The position numbers were made by a program, and so were the translations under genes. A model generated the notes under the pieces. It worked only from the letters and a program-made list of their open reading frames with translations. It made no database searches and was not told the origin of the DNA. Of a DNA stretch of 14,915 nucleotides, positions 5,830 to 14,870 are shown in pieces. The number at the start of each line of letters is the position of its first letter. Within the stretch, counting starts at the first letter, position 1. The DNA is from Candidatus Hydrogenedentota bacterium (GTDB taxonomy: Bacteria; Hydrogenedentota; Hydrogenedentia; Hydrogenedentales; CAITNO01): positions 1 to 14,915 of the forward strand of contig SKQZ01000391.1 of the NCBI GenBank assembly GCA_007118765.1. The letters are read 5' to 3'.

Positions 5830-7234
5830 GAAACGCATTATATTACTCATACTCTGCGCCCTGTTAAGCATACAGGGCTGCGCAACGTTTGATGGGCTTG
5901 CCGTGCGCCGGGATGATGCAACCCGGTTCCTCAGCGACATGGAGGCCCGTACCGCCGCCGCCCTTGAGGAACACACGCTGCTGAGTCTGGACACGTGCAT
6001 TGACATCGCCCTGGAAAATAATCACGACATCAAAACCGCCGAACTCGAACAACGCCTCGCAAAACTTAACCGACGCGTTGCGTTCGCCAATTTTCTACCC
6101 GAAGTCACATTCGAGTACACCTATACCGAACTCGACCGTGCACCCGCAACCGCACTGTTCGGCAGCCTTGAAACCACCATGCAGGATCGGATTGTGCGTG
6201 ACACGGCGATGCAGGCGCAAATGCCCATTTTCGCGCCGGCCACATGGTTCCTTTATGCATTGCATCGTCGTGGCGAAGAATTGAGTCACATCGCCGCCGA
6301 CTATACGCGACAGATGATTGCGCTGCAAGTAACCGGCCTGTATTTCCAGTGTCTTGCCACGGAAGCCGTACAGGAGATGTTGCAGGCACAGCGCAATGCC
6401 GCCGTTACGCTCGCCCATGAAATTGAGGCTTATCATGCGGAAGGTTTGGTGACAGACGCCGACTTGGCCGAGGTGCGGGTGCTGGTGATAGCGCGGGAAA
6501 ATGCGCTGGAAATGAACAAGCGCACCCGACAACTCAATTATGCGGAATTACTCAGCGCCATGGGGCTTGCCCCCACCGCCTCAGTTGAATTGGATGCGGC
6601 GCCGGACATCGCCCCGCCCGCAGGCGCCTTGGAAGACTGGATGCTGACGGCATTGCTGGAGCATCCTCGCCTGGGCATCGCCGACCGACTCGTCGCCATT
6701 GAAGAAGAGAAAGCGCGCATTGCCATTACGGAGTTTTTGCCTGCGTTGGCGGGATTCGCCAGTCGGTCACATTCGTCCAATTCGTTCATGGCCTATCCCT
6801 ATGTGACCGCCCATGGATTTGCCGGTGTCATGTCTGTGTTTACCGGCTTCGCCAATGTGAATGAATATCGGGCGGCACGGGTGGCACAAGAACAAGCCTT
6901 TCTGGCACGCGAACAGGAAAGCCTGTCCGTCATGCTGGAGGTCGTTCGCGCACATATCGGCCTGTCGGATGGGAAAGACAATGTGCGGCTGGCAAATGCC
7001 GCGGCAACCGCAGCTGAGACAAAGATGCGTGAAGAAAAGGCAAAAATGAAGGAAGGATTGCTCCGGCCTTCTGAAATGCTGAATATCGTGGCACGCCACA
7101 ACGAGGCACAGGCGAACGTTATCAACGCCCGGTATCAAAAACAAGTTATGACCGCCATTGCGCGGAATGCGCTTGGCGCAACCTATTTTGAAGAATCGAA
7201 AGAACAAGAAGCGGAAGAGGACTCGAACCAATGA
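5822..7234 (+). CDS. TolC/OprM-family outer-membrane efflux lipoprotein
   Basis: The protein is 470 aa from ATG 5822, with GGAGGA about 10 nt upstream. The N-terminus is a lipoprotein signal (KKR, hydrophobic core, IQGC with Cys20); Gln at the -2 position is a less common lipobox. Two outer-membrane efflux protein repeats follow. The first has LLSLDTCIDIALENNHDIKTAE then FLPEVTFEYTYTE; the second has IAITEFLPALAGFASRS then VFTGFANVNEYRAARVAQEQ. Between and after them are long helices, as in the periplasmic tunnel of TolC. The C-tail is acidic (EESKEQEAEEDSNQ). It should form a trimeric outer-membrane channel for the adaptor and pump encoded next. The start overlaps the TetR stop, and the stop overlaps the next ATG (ATGA), so the genes are translationally coupled. 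Confidence 0.92.
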   Translation: MPKKRIILLILCALLSIQGCATFDGLAVRRDDATRFLSDMEARTAAALEEHTLLSLDTCIDIALENNHDIKTAELEQRLAKLNRRVAFANFLPEVTFEYTYTELDRAPATALFGSLETTMQDRIVRDTAMQAQMPIFAPATWFLYALHRRGEELSHIAADYTRQMIALQVTGLYFQCLATEAVQEMLQAQRNAAVTLAHEIEAYHAEGLVTDADLAEVRVLVIARENALEMNKRTRQLNYAELLSAMGLAPTASVELDAAPDIAPPAGALEDWMLTALLEHPRLGIADRLVAIEEEKARIAITEFLPALAGFASRSHSSNSFMAYPYVTAHGFAGVMSVFTGFANVNEYRAARVAQEQAFLAREQESLSVMLEVVRAHIGLSDGKDNVRLANAAATAAETKMREEKAKMKEGLLRPSEMLNIVARHNEAQANVINARYQKQVMTAIARNALGATYFEESKEQEAEEDSNQ

Positions 7235-8412
7235 ACAGTACCATCGTGCAGAAGAGTGTCCTGGTGTTGCTGGCAATGGCAGGCGTGATGACCGGCTGCA
7301 ACAATGTCACTGAAGCACAGGCGGGCAACACGCAACGTGAGCGACGCATGCCGGTAACTGTTGCCGAAGTGCGCGAACATGAATTCGAAGAACGGCTCAC
7401 GGTACAGGGGAACCTGCTGGCCAAGAACTATGCCATGGTCTCCCCCCTGGTGGACGGCCAGGTCACCGATGTGTTCGTTGAAGAAGGCGACCGGGTGACG
7501 GCACGCGAAACGGCACTGATGCAAACCGACAAGGTGGCGCTCACGCAGGCGTATGAAATCGCCTTGCAGGATAAGGTGGTGGCGCAACACGCACAACGGG
7601 ATGCCGAAGCACAGTTGCTTGCCGCCGAAGCCCAATACGAAAAGGCCGAGATTGACTTTCATCGGTTTAAGCGACTGCGCGAACAACAGGCCGTTACGCC
7701 CGACGCGTTGGAACAGGTGGAAGCAGGCTACAAAGTTGCACGTGCGCAGTATGAACGCGCCCAAACGGCCGTCACCCTGCGCCAGGAACAGACCAAGCAG
7801 GCTGAGGCGGCGCTGATTATCGCCAAGAAGATCCTTGACGATTCACTGTTGATAAGCCCCATAGATGGCTGGGTCAGTTTTCGCACCGTAAAACCCGGTG
7901 AATTTGCGGGCGCCGGTACGCCCGCGTTTCGTATCGTTGATACCGGCCTGCTTGAGGTGTCGGCGTTTCTGCCGGGCGAACACTACCCGCGCATTCAGAC
8001 CGGCGAAACCCGGATTCGTGTGCGCGTCGGTGGTATTGACACAGGCCGCCATACCATCACGTTCAAGAGTCCGGAAATACAGGATCAGCTGCGCACCTTT
8101 GAAGTAAAAGCCCTCATAGAGGACCCGCTCGAGGGCGTTGTGCCAGGCGCGATTGCGCAAATTGACACGACCCTGCTGACGCGCACCTCGCCCGGCGTTC
8201 CCCGCGATGTCATTCAGGTGCGCGACGGCAAGACCGTGGTGTTCACAGTTGATGAGGATACGGCGCACATGGTCGAAGTGGAAACAGGCCTTACTACCGA
8301 CGGCTGGACAGAAATTACTGACGGTAGTTTGCCGGTGGGTACGCGCATTATCACCCGTGGATACAATCTGGTAAACGACGGTTCGCCCGTGGACGTGCAA
8401 AGAGAGGAATAA
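7231..8412 (+). CDS. RND efflux periplasmic adaptor (membrane-fusion protein), lipoprotein
   Basis: The protein is 393 aa. The signal ends in VMTGC with lipidated Cys23. The first half of the lipoyl-like domain is MVSPLVDGQVTDVFVEEGDRV (about 69-89). A long alpha-helical hairpin, rich in Ala, Glu, Gln and Arg, spans about 105-195. The second lipoyl half is LLISPIDGWVSFRTVKPGEFAGAG (about 207-230). Next come a beta-barrel domain (to about 315) and a membrane-proximal domain that includes the RDGKTVVFTVDEDTAHMVEVETG segment. This is the AcrA/MexA type: it joins the inner-membrane pump to the outer-membrane channel across the periplasm. Its ATG overlaps the TolC-like stop by 4 nt, and its stop is 3 nt before the pump gene. 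Confidence 0.95.
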   Translation: MNSTIVQKSVLVLLAMAGVMTGCNNVTEAQAGNTQRERRMPVTVAEVREHEFEERLTVQGNLLAKNYAMVSPLVDGQVTDVFVEEGDRVTARETALMQTDKVALTQAYEIALQDKVVAQHAQRDAEAQLLAAEAQYEKAEIDFHRFKRLREQQAVTPDALEQVEAGYKVARAQYERAQTAVTLRQEQTKQAEAALIIAKKILDDSLLISPIDGWVSFRTVKPGEFAGAGTPAFRIVDTGLLEVSAFLPGEHYPRIQTGETRIRVRVGGIDTGRHTITFKSPEIQDQLRTFEVKALIEDPLEGVVPGAIAQIDTTLLTRTSPGVPRDVIQVRDGKTVVFTVDEDTAHMVEVETGLTTDGWTEITDGSLPVGTRIITRGYNLVNDGSPVDVQREE

Positions 8413-8415
8413 CAC

Positions 8416-11400
8416 ATGTTTCTTTCCAATGCCGCCGTGCGGCGTCCAGTCGCAATGAGTTGTTTGATAATTGCCCTGTCACTGCTCGGATTGAATTCGT
8501 ATCGCAAGATGGGGCTTGAAATCATGCCCGAGGTGGACATCCCCGTCATCACCATCATGACCATTTACCCGGGCGCTACGCCTGAAGAAATTGAAACGGA
8601 CATTGCGCGACGCATCGAAGATGAAGTGGTTGCCATATCGGGACTCCGACATGTGAATTCGGTGGCCCTTGAGAATGTATGCCAAACCATTCTTGAATTT
8701 GAGATTGAGGTGGACGTGGACATTGCCGCCATGGACGTACGCGAACGGCTTGACCTTATTCGTGACGACTTTCCTGATGACGTTGAAGACCCGATTATCA
8801 TGAAATTCGACGTCAATGCAGTGCCGGTGCTGTCGCTGGCTCTGGTGGGCGACGCCCCCTTGGATGAGCTGTACGATTATGCCGACAATGAACTGAGCGA
8901 CCGCATTACCGTCATACCCGGCGTGGCCAATGTGGAAATTACGGGCGGCGCCGAACGTCAGGTACACATCAGGACAGACCGCGACAAATTGGCCGCCCGC
9001 GGACTCACTTCCATGGACATCGTGCAAGCCGTCCAAGAAGGCGTACGGACCATACCCTCCGGACGCATCCGCGCACAGGGCATGGAATACACCGTCACCT
9101 TTGACGCCGATTTCAGGGAACTTGACCTTATCGGGGAATTACAGGTCGCTGGCTTAAATGGACAACGCACCTATGTGAAAGATGTTGCCGAGGTGGTCAT
9201 GACCACGGAGGAAGTGCGGCAGGCGGCAATGCTCGACGGCAGGCCCGGGGTTTCCATCCGCGTGGTAAAGCGAGCCGAAGCCAACGCCGTGCGTGTGGTG
9301 GACGATGTATACGAAGCCATGGAGGAACTCCGTGATGAGTTGCCAGGCGGCATGGAGTTGGTATGGGTCACCGACGATGGCATTTTTACGCGTGCCATGG
9401 CGGACAGCGCCTGGATCAATATCATCCAAGGCATTTTCCTGACAGCGTTGATCCTTTTCTTCTTTCTTTACAACATTCGTTCTACGCTGGTGATTGCCGT
9501 TACCATGCCGCTCACCATTGTTATCGGACTGTTCTTCATGGAAATGGTCGGCTTCACGCTCAACGCCATCACGCTGATGGCCATCGGCATGTCCGTGGGC
9601 ATACTGGTGACCAACTCCATTGTGGTGCTTGAATCAATTGTCAAACAGATTGAAAAGGGCAAGCCCCCCGCCGAAGCCGCGCGGCTCGGCGCAAACGCGG
9701 CCTTCATTGCCGTGCTCGCCAGCGCGGGCACAAATGTTGTCGTACTATTTCCCCTCTCCATTATGCCCGGCATGGTGGGCGTGATTATGGGCCCCTTTGC
9801 AATGACCCTCGTGATTGTTACGGTGGTGTCCCTGTTCATCTCCTTTACACTGACCCCCCTGCTTTGCTCTCTAATCCTCAAACCGAAAAAGGAAGGGTCG
9901 CGGTCGCCACTGGCAATTATGGAGCGCCTGTGGAACCGTAACTTCGAGCGCATTGTGCGTCTGTACCAACGGCTGTTGCAGTTTAGCGAACGGCACCGAG
10001 CATTTGCAGCGTTGTTCCTGATAGGCGTGGTTCTCGTTTTTATGCACAGCATGATGATGGCGGGCCGGTTGGGTTCAAGCATGGGCCAGGACCCCGATCG
10101 CGGCGAGGTGTTGGTCAAGTTGGAGTTTCCCACACACTACAGCCTGCAACGCACTCATGACCAAGTAACCGTTATTGAAGAGGATCTGCGCGACCTGCCC
10201 CATCTGCGCCATATTCTAACCAGCGTAGGCAACGTGGAGGGCATGATCGGACAGGCCTCTGAAGGCGTTAACCTCGCACAAATGATGCTCCGCTTTAATG
10301 AACGCACTGATAGGACGGAATCTTTGGATGAACTTATGGAGATAGCACGTCGGAAACTGGCCAATTATCCCGGCGTCATTGCCACACTCGCAATAGCAAA
10401 TGTTGTTGGTGGTCAGGCCTCTGACGTGGAGTTTGAAATCTACGGCCCCGACCTCGACGTACTTGACCGGCTGGCGTTGGAGGCTGAGGCGGCGGCGAAT
10501 GATATCCCCGGTTTTCGCGATCCCGACACCACCACACGCCAAGGCAAGCCCGAGCTGCGCATTCGGCCCAACCGCGCCGTACTCGCCGACTTGGGTTTCC
10601 CGCCGGTTCATCTGGGAATGGCACTCCGCGGTAATATCGAAGGCATTACGGCGGGCACGTTCAAACGGGACGAGCGAAACTACGATATCGTGGTGAAGTT
10701 TGCGGAAAAAGACGGCGCCGAACAGGTGAGTGACTTCCTGTTTCCCGGCGCACCGGGGCGTCCCATTTCACTAACAAACATCGGCGAGGTGGAAGAAACG
10801 CTTACGCCCGTGCAAATCACACGCAAAAATAAACAACGCATCTCCAAGTTCTTCGCCAACCTGGAACCTACGCTGCCCTTGGGCACTGCCGCAGAATTGC
10901 TCAGCGAAGCCTTTGAAGAACACGTTGATTTGGCGGGGGGGTACAGCTATGACTTTGGCGGCATTTACGAAATTATGGAAGAAGCCTTTGAAGCGCTCGC
11001 TGAAGCGCTCATTATCGCCGTAATACTTGTCATACTGATGCTTGCCGCCATTCTCGAATCATTCAAGCAGCCCATACTTATCCTTGTGACCCTGCCCCTT
11101 GCCCTAATCGGCGTCATTTATGCGCTGCTGCTGGGCGGTTACAGCCTGAGTATCTTTGTTATGCTCGGGATCGTGATGATGACCGGCATCGTGGTTAACA
11201 ACGCCATCCTCATCATGGACCAGTTTAATGTATATGTCACCGAGGGCATGCCGCGACATAAAGCAATGGTGAACGCCGCAGGCGAACGATTCCGGCCAAT
11301 CGCCATGATCACACTCGCCGCCATTTTGGGAATGTTGCCACTGGCGCTTGGACGCGGTATCGGCGCCGAGCTCCGCAACGACATTGGCGTGGCATCGGTG

Positions 11401-11601
11401 GGCGGCATCCTCGTATCAGGACTGCTTACCCTGTTCGTCATGCCCATTTTGTATGACTTCTTCACACGCAGGCAAAAGAATAACGGCATGACGCCCGCAC
11501 CCGCTACAGGTGATACAGCCAAAAAGGACGCCGCCAAGACAGCAGCAACGCCGGCCAAGAAAGGCGACGACAAGGAAAATTCACCCAAAACGGGAAAATG
11601 A
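8416..11601 (+). CDS. RND efflux pump, inner-membrane permease, with altered proton-relay residues
   Basis: The protein is 1061 aa, the normal size for AcrB-type pumps, with GAGAGGA about 7 nt before ATG 8416. The N-terminus is typical (AVRRPVAMS, then MPEVDIPVITI and YPGATPEEIE). A periplasmic porter domain follows TM1. TM2-6 lie at about 335-490 and TM7 at about 528-545. The second periplasmic domain follows, then TM8-12 from about 865 to 1025. In TM4, where AcrB has LVDDAIVV (D407, D408), this pump reads LVTNSIVV, with Thr399 and Asn400. In TM10, where AcrB has AKNAIL (K940), it reads VNNAIL, with Asn928. The conserved FRPI of TM11 is kept. The C-tail of about 35 residues is Lys/Ala-rich and probably disordered. 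It is the last gene of the operon. The substrate class cannot be read, although the order of genes and size suit drug or lipophile export. Confidence 0.95.
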   Translation: MFLSNAAVRRPVAMSCLIIALSLLGLNSYRKMGLEIMPEVDIPVITIMTIYPGATPEEIETDIARRIEDEVVAISGLRHVNSVALENVCQTILEFEIEVDVDIAAMDVRERLDLIRDDFPDDVEDPIIMKFDVNAVPVLSLALVGDAPLDELYDYADNELSDRITVIPGVANVEITGGAERQVHIRTDRDKLAARGLTSMDIVQAVQEGVRTIPSGRIRAQGMEYTVTFDADFRELDLIGELQVAGLNGQRTYVKDVAEVVMTTEEVRQAAMLDGRPGVSIRVVKRAEANAVRVVDDVYEAMEELRDELPGGMELVWVTDDGIFTRAMADSAWINIIQGIFLTALILFFFLYNIRSTLVIAVTMPLTIVIGLFFMEMVGFTLNAITLMAIGMSVGILVTNSIVVLESIVKQIEKGKPPAEAARLGANAAFIAVLASAGTNVVVLFPLSIMPGMVGVIMGPFAMTLVIVTVVSLFISFTLTPLLCSLILKPKKEGSRSPLAIMERLWNRNFERIVRLYQRLLQFSERHRAFAALFLIGVVLVFMHSMMMAGRLGSSMGQDPDRGEVLVKLEFPTHYSLQRTHDQVTVIEEDLRDLPHLRHILTSVGNVEGMIGQASEGVNLAQMMLRFNERTDRTESLDELMEIARRKLANYPGVIATLAIANVVGGQASDVEFEIYGPDLDVLDRLALEAEAAANDIPGFRDPDTTTRQGKPELRIRPNRAVLADLGFPPVHLGMALRGNIEGITAGTFKRDERNYDIVVKFAEKDGAEQVSDFLFPGAPGRPISLTNIGEVEETLTPVQITRKNKQRISKFFANLEPTLPLGTAAELLSEAFEEHVDLAGGYSYDFGGIYEIMEEAFEALAEALIIAVILVILMLAAILESFKQPILILVTLPLALIGVIYALLLGGYSLSIFVMLGIVMMTGIVVNNAILIMDQFNVYVTEGMPRHKAMVNAAGERFRPIAMITLAAILGMLPLALGRGIGAELRNDIGVASVGGILVSGLLTLFVMPILYDFFTRRQKNNGMTPAPATGDTAKKDAAKTAATPAKKGDDKENSPKTGK

Positions 11602-11651
11602 ACCGTAGTGCGTGCGCCGCCATCTCCTTCGTATGCATGCTTATCTGCGAA

Positions 11652-11681
11652 TTGCGCTATTGACCCTAAATACTATATACT
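11652..11681 (+). promoter_or_regulatory. Candidate promoter of the TRAP genes
   Basis: TTGCGC (11652-11657) and TATACT (11676-11681) are 18 nt apart. The leader to ATG 11762 would be about 75 nt. The -35 is only a moderate match. No terminator was found after the pump gene, so read-through from the efflux operon is also possible. Confidence 0.4.
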
Positions 11682-11761
11682 TGTCGGCAATCAAACTGGT
11701 CGAACGGTTGGGCTCTAAATAAACAACATTTCTCAATATGCAACCTGCGGGAGAAGATATC

Positions 11762-12832
11762 ATGCGATATGTTGCACTGTGTACAGGTATTTTTCTGTGT
11801 CTTGGTCTTTCGTTGTCATTAACTGCGTGTGGCAGGCCTGCCCCGGATGGAGACGCGCCTGTTGATGCCGCTCCGGCAGTGATTGAACTGTCCTACAGTA
11901 TTTTCTTCCCGGCAACCCATATCCAATGCCAAACGGCGGAAGCATGGGCGCAGGAAATTCACGAACGCAGTGATGGTCGCGTGAAAATAAACATTTATCC
12001 CGGCGGCACATTAACGCCGGCAGACCAATGCTATGAGGGCGTGGTTACCGGCATATCAGACATCGGCATGAGCTGTTTCGCCTACACGCGGGGCCGGTTC
12101 CCTTTGTTGGAAGGACTGGACCTGCCCCTTGGCTATCCTGACGGCGCCACCGCCACCCGACTGGCCACTAAAATGGTGCGGGCCTTCGAACCGGAAGAGA
12201 CCGCCGACACGCACATCCTCTATGTCCACGCCCACGGCCCCGGCATTTTGGCAAGCAAGCAACCGGTGCATACGCTCGAGGACTTGCGCAGCCTGAAGGT
12301 ACGCGGCACGGGATTGTCCGCCAAAATCATTTCTCATCTGGGCGCGACGCCGGTGGGCATGAGTCAGCCGGAAACCTATGAGGCCCTGCAACGAGGCGTT
12401 GTAGATGCCACCATGTGCCCCGTTGAGACCCTCAAAGGCTGGAATCAAGGTGAAGTCATCAGCAGCGTCACAGACAGTTCCGTCATCGGCTACACAACGT
12501 CCATGTTCGTCACAATGAACAAACGTGCATGGGATCGTTTGCCCGCCGATATTCAGGACATTTTCACCGAGGTCAGTGAAGAATGGGTGACAAGGCACGG
12601 GGAAGCATGGGATCAGGCTGATGCCGAAGGCATGGCCTTCATCGAAGAGCTGGGCCACGACGTCATCGCCCTGTCGGAAGAAGAGCAATTGCGTTGGCAG
12701 GAAGCCGTAAGACCCATTCTTGATGAATACGTTGCCAACTGCGAAAGCAAGGGCTTGCCGGGCGCGGCATTTCTGGAGATGCTGCAGGAAGAGCTCGGAA
12801 ATGCGCCCGCGGAAGAAAGCGACGCTGCGTGA
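11762..12832 (+). CDS. dctP: TRAP transporter solute-binding protein, DctP family (predicted lipoprotein)
   Basis: The protein is 356 aa from ATG 11762, preceded by GGGAGA about 8 nt upstream; an ATG at 11738 would add eight residues ahead of the signal and is disfavoured. The signal ends in LTAC with Cys23, a textbook lipobox. The mature protein has the DctP pattern: a first strand LSYSIFFPATH, then YEGVVTGISDIG. Next is LRSLKVRGTG, with Arg181 at the place of the ligand-carboxylate-binding Arg. Then come LGATPVGMSQPETYEALQRGVVDA and a C-terminal helical part. It captures a solute, usually an organic acid, outside the inner membrane and hands it to the DctQM permease. The lipid anchor is less common than the soluble form in Gram-negatives. 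The next gene starts 3 nt after its stop. Confidence 0.93.
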   Translation: MRYVALCTGIFLCLGLSLSLTACGRPAPDGDAPVDAAPAVIELSYSIFFPATHIQCQTAEAWAQEIHERSDGRVKINIYPGGTLTPADQCYEGVVTGISDIGMSCFAYTRGRFPLLEGLDLPLGYPDGATATRLATKMVRAFEPEETADTHILYVHAHGPGILASKQPVHTLEDLRSLKVRGTGLSAKIISHLGATPVGMSQPETYEALQRGVVDATMCPVETLKGWNQGEVISSVTDSSVIGYTTSMFVTMNKRAWDRLPADIQDIFTEVSEEWVTRHGEAWDQADAEGMAFIEELGHDVIALSEEEQLRWQEAVRPILDEYVANCESKGLPGAAFLEMLQEELGNAPAEESDAA

Positions 12833-12835
12833 TTC

Positions 12836-13366
12836 ATGGGAACACACGCCATTACAATGACAACCCGCCTGCGTAACGTAATGCACTGGTTTTGGACGGC
12901 ATTGCATTGGGTGGTCATGCTGTTGGCCGTAGGCGCGGGACTCGCTGTTTTCGTCATGATTGCCGTTACTTCCTGCGATGTTGTTCTGCGAATGACGGGA
13001 CGGTCTATTCACGGCGCCTATGACATTGTGCGTATCGCCGGCGCCGTTACAATTGCGTGTGCACTACCCTATACCACCGCTGTAAAGGGGCATGTTGCCA
13101 TCGAATACTTCTTTCACAAGCTCAATAACACCGGACGCCTCATTGTGGACACTTTCTGTCGCCTGATTACAATCGGGTTGTTCGGACTGCTGGGATGGCA
13201 AAGCGTCCTATTCGGGCATTCACTGCGGCAGTCGGGATCCGTTTCGCTCACCCTCGAAATCCCGTTGTATTGGGTGGCATACATCATCGCCGCATCCTGC
13301 ACGGTTACCATGTTCGTGACCTTGCACAACCTGTTGCATCCGGGCCGGGAGATGATACGGCCATGA
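12836..13366 (+). CDS. dctQ: TRAP transporter small permease, DctQ family
   Basis: The protein is 176 aa with four hydrophobic segments (about residues 18-42, 62-82, 100-122, 137-160), the normal topology. DctQ marks include DVVLRMTGRSIHGAYDIVR after TM1, KGHVAIEYFFHKL between TM2 and TM3, and the late IPLYWVAYIIA segment. It forms the stator-like small subunit of the inner-membrane TRAP permease with DctM. ATG 12836 is used; its ribosome binding site is weak and it is probably reached by coupling from dctP 3 nt upstream. An in-frame ATG at 12857 is possible. The stop overlaps the dctM start (ATGA). Confidence 0.92.
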   Translation: MGTHAITMTTRLRNVMHWFWTALHWVVMLLAVGAGLAVFVMIAVTSCDVVLRMTGRSIHGAYDIVRIAGAVTIACALPYTTAVKGHVAIEYFFHKLNNTGRLIVDTFCRLITIGLFGLLGWQSVLFGHSLRQSGSVSLTLEIPLYWVAYIIAASCTVTMFVTLHNLLHPGREMIRP

Positions 13367-14664
13367 CCCCAATACAAACAGGCATAGTCGGCATTCTCTT
13401 GCTGCTGGTGCTCCTTGCGGCCAGCATGCCCGTCGCTTTTTCCATGGCGCTTGTGGGGCTCGTGGGATTTGCCATGCTGGTCACGCCCGAAGCCGCGTTA
13501 AGCATGGCGCGCATCGAGATGTACGAAACCTTCATGTCTTACAGCCTGACGGTAATCCCTCTGTTCGTCTTCATGGGACAACTCGCGTTTCATGTGGGAA
13601 TGAGCCGGCGTTTGTTCAGTGCGGCCTATTGTTGGTTGGGTGCGCTGCCGGGCGGACTGGCCATGGCAACAATCGGTGCATGCGCCGCTTTTGGCGCAAT
13701 ATGCGGCAGCGGGCCTGCCACCGCGGCGACCATGTCAGCCGTGGCGTTGCCGGAAATGCGACGCTACAAGTACAGCATGGAGCTCGGTAGCGGCGCTGTG
13801 GCCGCAGGCGGCAGCCTCGGCATGCTGATACCGCCCAGCGTCGTGTTTATTGTGTATGCCATTATGACGGAGTTGTCCATCGGCAAATTGTTCATAGCGG
13901 GCATTCTTCCCGGACTGCTTATTGCCGCCATGTTCTGCGGCACCATCTACATTAACTGTATACGCAAACCCCACTTGGCGCCGGCAGGCCCGAAAACCAG
14001 CTGGCGCGAAAAGTTTGTCGCTCTGGGAGGTGTGTTTGAAACCGTCGTGCTGTTTGTCATCGTCATCGGCGGCATGTTTGGCGGTTATTTCACCCCTACC
14101 GAAGCGGCGGCAATCGGTGCGACAGGCAGCCTTCTTATCGCGATATGCCGTCGGCAGTTAACATGGAAAACCCTTTCACGCGCTTCCATTGAAACCGTGC
14201 GCACATCCTGCATGGTCATGATTATTGTGGCGGGCGCGGTTATATTCGGACGTTTCCTGGCGGTGTCGCGCATCCCCTTTGAGTTTGCAGGATGGCTTGG
14301 CGGACTGCCGTTGCCCGGCAGTATAATTGTCGCGTTCATTATCCTGTTCTATTTGTTTGCCGGATGTTTCGTGGATGCCCTGGCACTCATTTTGTTGACC
14401 ATCCCCATTTTCCATCCTGTAATACTCGACCTCGGATACGACCCCATTTGGTTCGGCGTCATCATCGTGGTGGTAACCCAGATGGGCGTTATTTCACCGC
14501 CCGTGGGCGTCAATGTCTATGTGGTCAGCGGCATGGAACGGGACATCCCGTTAACGACTGTGTTTAAGGGCGCGCTGCCCTTCCTGCTGACACTGATTGT
14601 GGCTGCAATTATCCTTGTGGCCTTTCCACAAATATCCTTGTTTCTACCGGGCCTGGTACGTTGA
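13363..14664 (+). CDS. dctM: TRAP transporter large permease, DctM family
   Basis: The protein is 433 aa, the usual length, and strongly hydrophobic throughout. Family blocks include SMPVAFSMALVGLVG near the start and YSLTVIPLFVFMGQLAFH. Then come GAICGSGPATAATMSAVALPEM, GGSLGMLIPPSVVFIVYAIMTE, GYFTPTEAAAIGATGSL, and GVISPPVGVNVYVVSGM near the end. These are the two scaffold halves and substrate/Na+ sites of the ion-driven TRAP carrier. ATG 13363 overlaps the dctQ stop and is the natural start. The frame is open further upstream, back to 13195, but that would lie inside dctQ. The three genes together give a full uptake system; the solute remains unknown. Confidence 0.95.
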   Translation: MTPIQTGIVGILLLLVLLAASMPVAFSMALVGLVGFAMLVTPEAALSMARIEMYETFMSYSLTVIPLFVFMGQLAFHVGMSRRLFSAAYCWLGALPGGLAMATIGACAAFGAICGSGPATAATMSAVALPEMRRYKYSMELGSGAVAAGGSLGMLIPPSVVFIVYAIMTELSIGKLFIAGILPGLLIAAMFCGTIYINCIRKPHLAPAGPKTSWREKFVALGGVFETVVLFVIVIGGMFGGYFTPTEAAAIGATGSLLIAICRRQLTWKTLSRASIETVRTSCMVMIIVAGAVIFGRFLAVSRIPFEFAGWLGGLPLPGSIIVAFIILFYLFAGCFVDALALILLTIPIFHPVILDLGYDPIWFGVIIVVVTQMGVISPPVGVNVYVVSGMERDIPLTTVFKGALPFLLTLIVAAIILVAFPQISLFLPGLVR

Positions 14665-14691
14665 CCGCCCCGTTGCGATATAGTTGTGTCC

Positions 14692-14730
14692 GGTTAACCC
14701 GGATATTTCATCAGGTTTCGTCGTGAGCCT
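14692..14730. repeat. 39-bp direct repeat, copy 1
   Basis: It starts GGTTAACCCGGAT and ends GGTTTCGTCGTGAGCCT. The two 13-nt outer blocks (GGTTAACCCGGAT and GGTTTCGTCGTGA) are identical in copy 2; the 9 nt between them differ. It lies 27 bp after dctM. Confidence 0.85.
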
Positions 14731-14870
14731 GTGAAGATTGCGCCAGAGCAGGTGTTTTGCGCAGGCCGCCGGCTGACAGCATGTTAGTACACGTCGAAGT
14801 CGGCGGGCAAGCAAAGTGCCTGATATGGTGTAAGATTCGCAGGCGCAACAGAAATCTTGTGAAATATGCG
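14731..14870. other. Gene-free spacer between the direct repeats
   Basis: No reading frame of note is seen. GCCGCCGGC (14765-14773) can pair imperfectly, with one bulge, with GTCGGCGGGC (14799-14808) across a loop of about 25 nt. There is no T-run, so this is not an obvious terminator for the TRAP genes. Confidence 0.4.

Noticed and set aside
11485..11601. Lys/Ala-rich C-terminal tail of the RND pump as a frameshift product
   Set aside because: The tail continues in frame after a complete TM12. Such low-complexity tails are common, and there is no sign of a lost downstream gene.
13195..13362. 56-residue N-terminal extension of DctM
   Set aside because: It lies wholly within dctQ in another frame. 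The coupled ATG at 13363 gives the normal family start and length.
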